Assembly (NCBI RefSeq): GCF_000204055.1 | Contig: NW_006768798.1 | Coordinates: 603,306-667,305, forward strand | DNA from: Melampsora larici-populina 98AG31 | Lineage: Eukaryota > Basidiomycota > Pucciniomycetes > Pucciniales > Melampsoraceae | Direction: 5' to 3' | DNA length: 64,000 nucleotides | Shown: piece by piece, positions 56,847-64,000 of the stretch | Numbering within the stretch: position 1 is the first letter of the stretch | Layout: every line of letters starts with the position of its first letter | Program-made: the position numbers and the translations under genes | The notes under the pieces: model-generated | Databases searched by the model: none | What the model saw: only the letters and a program-made list of their open reading frames with translations | Told to the model about the DNA's origin: nothing

Positions 56847-58681
56847 TCAAGCAGCGTCTTCATCATCGTCATACAAATTGCCAAAATCACCATCAGAAAG
56901 AAAATCCGATTCGTCATCAGAGTCCATATTTTCGTCTTCCAAATCCTCATCATCACCCAGATCAACATCATCATCACCCACATAATCAGCTTCATCCTCA
57001 TGATCATCATCTGGCACATATGGGATAGATAAGATGTCTAAATACTTGTCATTGAACGCGGCATCTCCAAGTTTTTCGTCAGGATGGCGTTGTGGACAGA
57101 GAGACTCAGCTGCATCAGGCAACAAAGCCACTTGATCTTGTTTGGCCACCAGGCGTTGTTGACCTGGGTGAAGCGAGTGATACCACTTGGGGTCGTAGAA
57201 GTCAATCGGTAAGTTTTTTGGCGCCTTTTTGAAAATGGAAGGGACTGGTTTGGAGGGCAAACGACGTGGCTTCTTATGAAAAGTTTCTCCCGCAATTTCG
57301 GCCGCTTTCTTCATCTCAATGTCGAGTCTTCTGAAGAATTTACTAGCATTTTTCGATCGGTAAGGCAGAGTCTTGATGACAAGGTAGGGTTTACCAGGGA
57401 CCTCCTCATCGTCGCTGTGTGCAAGGACTTTCTCACAAATCTTTCGGTAGCGCGGAGGAAAACTCTTTCGATTCGGTCCATTGAGGAATGACATTCGAAG
57501 TTCACAAAGCTACAACATTGATGCACAACAGTTAGTTCAACGAGGTAGACCAGTGGGATATCTAGACAATGTACTCACCTGTTCTCTACGTTTCTGAATA
57601 CACTTTCTCGCACCGTCTGCTTGAGATTTTCCAGCTTCCTTCGCCTCGATCTTGGATCTGTTTGCAACGAGATAATGGACATAATGGTTGTAGGTAGTGA
57701 TGAAGCGAGACATAGCATTGACGTAGTTCGGATTGACATTGGCATGGTCGTAAGCTCCGGTTGCCATAAGTTGGCGAAAAGTACCAAGCGCAGTAATTCG
57801 GCAAGCTGAATTGTAAAGCGAATCGACGGAATCATTGAGGTCGGGACACCAAACACGAATACCCACTTTTGCCAAGACCCCATGAATGTAAAGTATGTAA
57901 GTTTCATCTAGATTGGCCATACCTCGGCCTATTTTTCCACCACCGGCTTTCAATGACCTCAAAGTGAGTATGTCATTTTGAGCCACCAAGTCGCAACTGT
58001 GAGGGTCGGTGATGGCAGCCTCGACCTGTTCGGCAGAACTGAAGCGAGCATAAAGTTCCTTCAAGAGGCTGGGATCGGGCGGAGGGGGAACATCGTGGGC
58101 TTTGAATAAACCCCAGAGCATCTTGATGTGAATGTATAAGGCGTCCTGTTATTCAAATCATTAGGACGGTAAGTTAGTAAGTTTTTTGGAACAAATCAAA
58201 CAAAATTGATGCAACATACCCTTGTCGTTTTGTAATCCGCAGGAGTTTCTGATCCTATCAGCTGAAGTGGGTGGCGTTTACGTGAAGGTGAAGGTGCTGG
58301 AGCCTCATTAGGTGTAGAAGGAGTTTTAGACTTTCGAGGAGCTTTGCTCGATGGCGTAGGTGTTGAATAAGAATTCCGAGATGATGAAGGTGTGGGTTTC
58401 ATGCGGTTACGAGTAGAGGAGGTGTCTGGAGTTGATTTGGGAGTGGCTGATTTGGGGGTGGCATTCTGTTTACGCCCAGATTGGTTCCCGAGATCTTTGA
58501 AGTCGTTGAGTTGGGTTCGGAGGCCATTGATGATGGCTTCGAACTGGGCAGCTTGTTGCTTCAGGCTATCGGAGACAAGGGCTGCTACAGCTGCATTGGT
58601 GACGGGTGCGGAAGCGTCTTGGGTGTTTTGAATCTCGTCTTCAGCTTCCATGTTTCCAGTCTGGTTTTCTTGGGCTTGCAT
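56847..58681 (-). CDS. TnpA-like second protein of the CACTA element
   Basis: Three exons, 58681-58220, 58145-57579 and 57509-56847, introns 74 and 69 nt, all in phase 0, give 563 aa with no stops. The N-terminus is a short helical/coiled region, then a Ser/Thr/Pro/Lys-rich basic linker (KSKTPSTPNEAPAPSPSRKR). The middle (ALYIHIKMLWGLFKAHDVPP to ARKCIQKRREQ) is a helical conserved region. The end is acidic (DDEDLEDENMDSDDESDF). Position opposite tnp2 inside the same inverted repeats suggests the TnpA role of binding subterminal repeats; this is inference, as I recognise no DNA-binding motif. Similar unnamed proteins are frequent in rust genomes. Confidence 0.8.
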
Positions 58682-59460
58682 GATAAAAAAAGCACTAGAT
58701 AGAATTAAATCAAAGCTTTAGAATTTGTGATGTGATGTAGTAAAAGAATAATAGAAGCTTAGAAAGATGTGGGTTGACGAAATCTCTGGTGCCAAAGTAT
58801 TGGCCTCTTTATACTCGCCATGGCCAAGGGTTTTTGGTAGATTTGATGAGGTAATACACAGCTTATTCCCAATCCGGCTTGGTATCCTTTGTTGCCTGGT
58901 GAAAGAAAGGGGGTTTGACATTGCTCAGCGTATGTTCAGGATCTTGTCAAATGGCAGATGATCATTGAACCCAACCTTCAGGGGCTAGTCTGGTCCGGTT
59001 CAAACGTGTGACTGAGAAGACAAAGGAGGATAATTAGCCTGGATCAGCCTGGATCAGCCAGATGAAAGATTTCTGACATTTCGGAGAATTGAACAAGACC
59101 CCTGTTGGGTCCTGATGGGTCCAAAAATCAAATAGCCTACGATATCGTGGATGAATTTGGTTTGAAGTGGTGCGATTGACAGATGTCGCAAACCCGAAGC
59201 TCATGTCGCAGCGCAAAAGCCGGTAAAGACCCTCCCGTGGTGTATGTAACAACCCGGGGTCAATACAGCGACAGACTGTCGCAACCGTGGTTGCGACGGG
59301 CTTTTGCCCACGGTGGATCGGTACAGAAGCCCGAGCGATACATCAGAGCCACCGGGTATTTTGTGATTATTAAACTCTGACGTCAGCCCAGCTCTTCCCT
59401 TGGATCCATTTAACCGCCTTACAAATCTTTCTCCACCAATAAGTTACAAAATATCGCTCT

Positions 59461-60825
59461 ATGGCATCTGATCCCCTCGACCTAGAAGAAATGTTGCAGG
59501 AACGATCAGGAGAACCTTTTGGCGAGGATGTGCGTCAGCAGGAATATATGATTGTTTCTTCATATATGCAGTAGCAGTCCTTAACCTTTTGGACTTACTG
59601 CTTTACTTTAAGCTATGCCATCAACCGAATGGAGGCTTAGATTTATCCAGCATCAGGCCTCCGCCGACCCGCGAGACCGTGGAAGCGCTTGAGCGACTTT
59701 CTAGGTTACCCAAGACTCCTGTGGATTTGACGTATGTTACTTTCAAGGCATACTTTTAATCAAGGGTTCGGAAGTTGTGCAAGGAGCTCTATCAGCCTTC
59801 TTTCCAAATTTCATGGATTGTTCTCATCTCTACGATCCACCACAGGATGATGCCGCGAAGACGAGTCGCAGCTGTGTTAGTTTTGCTTCATGTCAATTCC
59901 CTGGGTGGGTTGTCAGTGACCTTGACCACTCGCTCTAGCCGCTTAAGGTCTCATCCAGGTCAGGATATGGTCACTACATCCACATTTGAATGAGTTGAAT
60001 GGGGGCTTACGTTCGTTTTCTATGCTTAGGGGATACGGCTTTACCAGGTAATTACTTGACCCTTTTGCAACTCAAACCGCCTCAAAAGAGTCCACAAAAT
60101 CAACCTCATCTCCGTACTCGAAATGAACCTTGCCACAGGTGGTCGAATAGAAGATTTGGACGAATCTGTCGTAGCGACTGCTGTAAGTATATAAGCAAAG
60201 TGTTTATTTATTTCGCATGAGAGATCATTGTATCCATACCCATGATCCCAAACGTGAAGCTGATATCAACATGGTACGGAAGCTTCGAGAGTCTAGCGAG
60301 GAGATTGGCTTGCCGTTGATCAACATGGAGCAATACGGTTTTTTGGGTGTTCTTAGCCCCTTCGTTTCACGGAATCTACTCATTGTCTACCCAGTTGTTT
60401 ATGTGCTCCTTATCCCGGCACCCGGTTTTTTACTAGGACTGGCTGCCAACGAGGACGAGGTTGCCGAGATCTTTCATTGGCCATTGAAGGATATGACGCT
60501 GCTGAACCTCCAAGATCAACCTGATCTCGTAACCCGTAACGTCGTGTACACTTACCGGGACGTGCCGTGGATGAATTCGAAGCTTTACAGGTGGCATTCA
60601 TTCTACCACGACTCAATGCCGTCATCCATCACTGGTCTCACTGCGGATATCCTGATTGCAGTAGCGATTTTGGCCTTTGGTGTAAAGGATAAGTCATGCG
60701 GGGCTATAAAGGCACCCACACAAGAAGATTGGCCGGTACTGGTGTCATGGGCTCTGGCTGATGTGGGTGGAGGTCCAGGAGATGAGCATAGCCTCATTAG
60801 GAGTGCTGGTGCACCAAAAACTTGA
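59461..60825 (+). CDS. Nudix hydrolase, coenzyme A diphosphatase type (PCD1/NUDT7-like)
   Basis: Predicted to hydrolyse CoA or CoA esters to phosphopantetheine and 3',5'-ADP, often in peroxisomes. Six exons: 59461-59529, 59613-59731, 59765-59958, 60030-60047, 60139-60182, 60283-60825; phases close to 328 aa. Exon 4 is only 18 nt. Splicing restores the CoA-Nudix core: AAVLVLLHVNS, TTRSSRLRSHPGDTALPGGR and then the Nudix box end ALRESSEEIGL, matching RExxEExGL. Later blocks NEDEVAEIFHWPLKD and ITGLTADILIAVAI are typical of the CoAse subfamily. Three introns end in AAG. The middle of exon 3 (around ISWIVLISTIHHR) fits the family poorly, so a small extra intron is possible. No clear C-terminal peroxisome signal (ends APKT). 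The CACTA end lies 145 bp upstream. Confidence 0.9.
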
Positions 60826-61805
60826 AATACAATGAAAGTCACTTTCCAAATTAGCGCTATCCTTTTCAACATTGAACTTTTCTTGTCGAAAACTGTGAAC
60901 CGTCTTCGGTGCTGCATTTTGCGTTTTGTTAAGTATGGTGACTCAAATTTATTTCCAAAAAACAAACATTAACACCCTACTAGCTTTTTCAATCAAGGAC
61001 GACCACATAAACTACGACAAGGACCAAAAATCTAGAAGAAGTGTGATTCGGTGGACGCATACTTCAAAGTAATGAACTAAATCTTGAGCATGTCAGACTT
61101 GATCTAGATGACCATAGCCCAAACACAAACAACACAGCTCATAACACCACTTGGCTATAGACTCCCTGCAGGATGCTTCATCCTCTCTCCTTCCATCATT
61201 TTGACTGGGCAACAGAACATGCACTCCAATTCTATCATACTTTATTCCTGATGGAGAAACTTCAGTGCGATGGCATAGTAAAGACAAACTATTGGAACGA
61301 AATCAAAGAGCACACTGCTCAAGATAAGTGCAGGGATTTGTAGGTCTAAAATCCCAATCTATCCGCCAGTCTCAGAGAATTTGGATTTGCATTGAGAAAC
61401 TCCTTGAGACTAAAAACTATTCAATGATTTACAATGGAATCAGTTCTGGTCGCATTCTTTACTAGGTAATGAGAAAGTGGGTGACCATTGACATCAGAAA
61501 AATGCACCTTGTCCTTTTTGATAGACTGTTGTTGACCAGAGTGACGCGTTACATTCACAAGACCGACCTTTGTTCTCCTATTACCCTGCGAGGTACTTTT
61601 GATACCCTCTCAACAGCTTGATCAGCAAAGAAAAGCTGACTTGAAATCTGCTTATGCCTATCCGACAGAGCTATCGATCAAAAAATGCACATTTTGGCCC
61701 TTGTTGCTTCATAAGTAACCCCAACTATCGGAATGAATTCAACCATCAGGGATCGATTGCTTTTCAAATGCTCCACTCAGCTCTGCATCGGCCGCTACAA
61801 ATGAA
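60826..61805. other. Intergenic, no gene seen
   Basis: AT-rich, no frame with a recognisable domain. It should hold the Nudix 3' UTR and the upstream region of the CBM19-like gene. Confidence 0.45.
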
Positions 61806-61811
61806 AAAATA

Positions 61812-61820
61812 TATATAAAT
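61812..61820 (+). promoter_or_regulatory. Candidate TATA box of the CBM19-like gene
   Basis: TATATAAAT, about 150 bp before the ATG at 61971. The sequence between is AC-rich with no ATG until the last bases before the start, compatible with a 5' UTR. Inference only. Confidence 0.5.
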
Positions 61821-61970
61821 ATCGACCTCAAAGCCCTTCCAGGATCAAGTATCCTCATCCACCTCCACACTTCATCGCATCATCGCACACAGAAACGAAT
61901 TAAACCGATAAACGCTTACACTATAACTACCAAATTCTCTCAAATACTGTTCTAGAGCCCTTCAATCATC

Positions 61971-63122
61971 ATGCACACTAACAAATCTTTTGTCATTTTG
62001 GCTGCTATGGTCGTCACCAGTGTCATCACTTTGCCTGCTAGACCTCTCCTTGTGCCTGCACGTCCAAAGAATAATCAACGACGAGCAATCTCAGCTGATG
62101 TTCTACTCAACAATGGAAAACTGGCTCAAGGTCTCAATGCCAAATATGCGACAATGACATTACAATCCTCTTGCCAAGAAGGCGATCATGCTTGTCTTCA
62201 AGGTGGATTTGCTCAATGTGTCGCAGGCAAATATGTGAGCCTTGATTGTTCCCCGCCTACTGTCTGTTTTGAATTACGTGAGTTTTCAACCAATCATGAC
62301 TATTTTTCCATCTACAGTTAGCTGACATGTTGAATTCCTTTTTTTGTTGAATATGCAGCCTTGTTACTGAAGCCTGGATCTGTTCCTACTTGCAGTAAGT
62401 CTCTTCTCCGCAAAATACTCATGTCTTTTATTCGAAAGTCTTGACTGCTGACCATTTTTTCCCTTTTGATAGCAACACCCGAGGACGCTGCTACCCGAAT
62501 CGCTAATACCGGTGTGAAAGGCGGTGTGAAAGGAGATGGAACCGAGTCTTCCGCTGGCGGCAACTCGACTTCATCCAGTGCTCCTGCTGCTTCAATGGAT
62601 GGTGGGCCCATTGGCGCTTCTGATGCCACCCCCAACGCCAACGCAACTTCGAACGCCAACGCAACTCACACTGATTCTCACCCTGATGAGTTTGCGGATG
62701 ACGACTTTGCTACTTCTACTTTCACAAATGCGACTCTATTATCCGGAGCTCCTGAAGACCCCACCTCTGGCAATACGAACACCACTGCTCCCCTTGAAGC
62801 AAGTCCTAACGTCACTTCTTCTGACACCACCGGCGCTACCTTTTCCGACACCATCGAGGACTGTAACTCCACTTTCACAAATGCTACTCTTCCACCCGAC
62901 AGTGCTGAAAATTCAACCTCTTCCGTAAAAAATACAACTGCCCCCCTGAAGGTAGGTTCAAACGTGACATCATCTAACACTTCCGGCGTCACTTTTTCCA
63001 ACACCACCATTGATTTTAACTCTACCACCCCTGAAAACTCAACCGTGCCTACGGCCGCTACTGGTACCAAAGCAACTGTTTCGAACTCGACCTTGGATGA
63101 AGAAGATTGTGACGATGCGTAA
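61971..63122 (+). CDS. Secreted CBM19-like (chitin-binding) protein with glycosylation-rich repeat tail
   Basis: Three exons, 61971-62277, 62359-62394 and 62473-63122, phases close to 330 aa. A signal peptide is clear: MHTNKSFVILAAMVVTSVIT with a likely cut near LPA. A dibasic QRR (about residue 43) could be a Kex2 site. Residues ~48-115 match CBM19: LLNNGKLAQGLNAKYATM, six cysteines spaced as in the family (SSCQEGDHAC, FAQC, LDC, TVC, VPTC) and ELPLLLKPGSVPTC completed by splicing. The rest is Ser/Thr/Asn-rich with about 16 N-x-S/T sites and two tandem 51-residue repeats, ending DEEDCDDA. There is no enzyme domain and no GPI-type hydrophobic end. It is a candidate apoplastic chitin-binding or cell-wall protein, possibly an effector; that role is inference. 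Confidence 0.85.
62715..63020 (+). repeat. Two in-frame tandem 153-bp repeats in the secreted protein gene
   Basis: Units 62715-62867 and 62868-63020, each exactly 51 codons, start STFTNATL and contain NTTAPL and a NVTSS segment. A third partial unit (STTPENST) follows at 63021. Confidence 0.85.
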
Positions 63123-64000
63123 AATGAAAAATGAAATTTTGTAACAGTTCCTTTGATGATTAGTCTTGTTTGCAAAATATTTGATAAGAAAGCAATTAAT
63201 ATTGTTATTTTTATTCTTTCCACAAAGCACCTGGATGACCACCAGTATATGCAAGTGATCAGTGATCATAGAGGTGAGATACAACTGCAATCTGTTTCCA
63301 CAAAAGATCTACTATGCTTTCTGTAAAACTCCTCCTTCAACATTTTGCCTTGAAAAGAGTCTTGTGGTGAGCAATCTTGAGCACAGTCAGAGGGCCGGGA
63401 GGGATAAGAAGGGAATGTTCAGGCCCATTATATGGTATGGCCCTTTGTGAGTACCCATAACTTCATCTTTCTTTCTTGTTTGTATGGGTGACCGTGTGTC
63501 TGATGTGCTCACATAGATTTCCAGGTTGATGATAAATCCAGGCTCATTAAATGTCTAATGATTAATCAACTTTTTACTGGATGATATTACTTAATACCCT
63601 TTAAATTTTGCATTTTGAGTCTTCCAATAATATTGCATGTGGCTAAGAGGGGATGTGTTATTTATGGTTGGGTTCTTTGGTTGAAGCCACTCCTTTTGGT
63701 TTGTTGCATGACGGATGTGCTATTTGTCTCTGTTTGTGTCCCACCATTGACTGCCTGTGGATCACAATATGGTACTTGCAGGAAAGCAAGTTGATGAATT
63801 CTGGGTGAAAAAGAGTTGGTTTCCACATTGAGAGACATTACACAACTCTGGTGTGATATTTTGGTCTACTAGAGACCATGCAGCCATGCCTGCAATAGGC
63901 CAATCACAAACCGCCTCAAATATCCGAAGGCTGCAGTCCACAAACCAATGTGCATTGATTCCCAAATGTTAATATACAAACTGTGCTCAATTGTATCTAT
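63123..64000. other. Downstream flank, no gene seen
   Basis: AT-rich; no motif-bearing frame. Confidence 0.45.

Larger units (their letters stand above)
53223..59315. mobile_element. EnSpm/CACTA-like DNA transposon, 6.1 kb, apparently complete
   Basis: Long inverted repeats: left 53223-53392, right 59147-59315, both starting CACCGTGGGCAAAAGCCCG from the outside. Inside are two intact convergent genes: a tnp2-type transposase (+) and a TnpA-like protein (-). The repeats contain internal short palindromes (GCAACCACGGTTGC, GCGACAGTCTGTCGC). The two repeats differ in a ~25-bp internal block. No 3-bp target duplication was evident (TCG on the left, GAT on the right). Confidence 0.85.

Noticed and set aside
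62318..63223. Minus-strand frames of 113 and 181 aa
   Set aside because: Antisense of the CBM19-like gene's Ser/Thr-rich exon.

Overview
The window looks like a piece of a transposon-rich basidiomycete genome, most likely a rust fungus (Pucciniales). This rests on short introns (mostly 50-160 nt, GT..AG, several with AAG acceptors), moderate GC, and eukaryotic single-copy genes scattered between many DNA-transposon families. A 100-base run of N (41777-41876) shows it is a scaffolded assembly. The species cannot be named from the sequence.

Host-type genes, all rebuilt by hand as multi-exon models whose reading phases close: a FIP1 homologue (mRNA 3'-end processing, + strand, 11112-14902, 10 exons, 989 aa); a thioredoxin (- strand, 23921-24789, 108 aa, possibly longer); an unrecognised 194-aa protein (- strand, 26945-27761); a DAD1-like DASH/kinetochore subunit (- strand, 44083-44423, 81 aa); a CoA-type Nudix hydrolase (+ strand, 59461-60825, 328 aa); and a secreted CBM19-like protein with a glycosylation-rich repeat tail (+ strand, 61971-63122, 330 aa).

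Mobile DNA fills most of the rest. 1-5.6 kb: a Helitron RepHel gene, open throughout the visible part and running off the left edge, with a co-oriented OB-fold/RPA-like accessory gene. 7.8-10 kb: a decayed hAT. 10.2-10.9 kb: a foldback element with 9-bp target duplications and a pogo-type MITE just upstream of FIP1. 15.4-20.3 kb: a hAT-type MITE, then a decayed PIF/Harbinger element (transposase plus its partner gene, tail to tail) with another element nested in it. 20.7-23.4 kb: nested inverted-repeat elements and a 96-bp pogo-type MITE. 31-41 kb: an unrecognised broken gene invaded by TIR elements, two copies of a TA-flanked element (one split by further DNA with a WW-domain ORF), and a TATAC/GTATA-rich palindromic block. 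45.4-51.9 kb: a coiled-coil protein gene and a large transposase-like gene, both on the - strand. 53.2-59.3 kb: an apparently complete 6.1-kb EnSpm/CACTA-like element carrying intact convergent tnp2 and tnpA-like genes between ~170-bp inverted repeats.

How the parts interact: transposon ends lie close to host promoters (pogo-type MITE 211 bp before the FIP1 start codon; CACTA end 145 bp before the Nudix start codon). Three non-autonomous elements with related termini and 9-bp duplications suggest one active MULE-like family. The most notable units are the complete two-gene CACTA element, the RepHel plus OB-fold gene pair, and the large multi-exon transposase-like gene with its coiled-coil neighbour.
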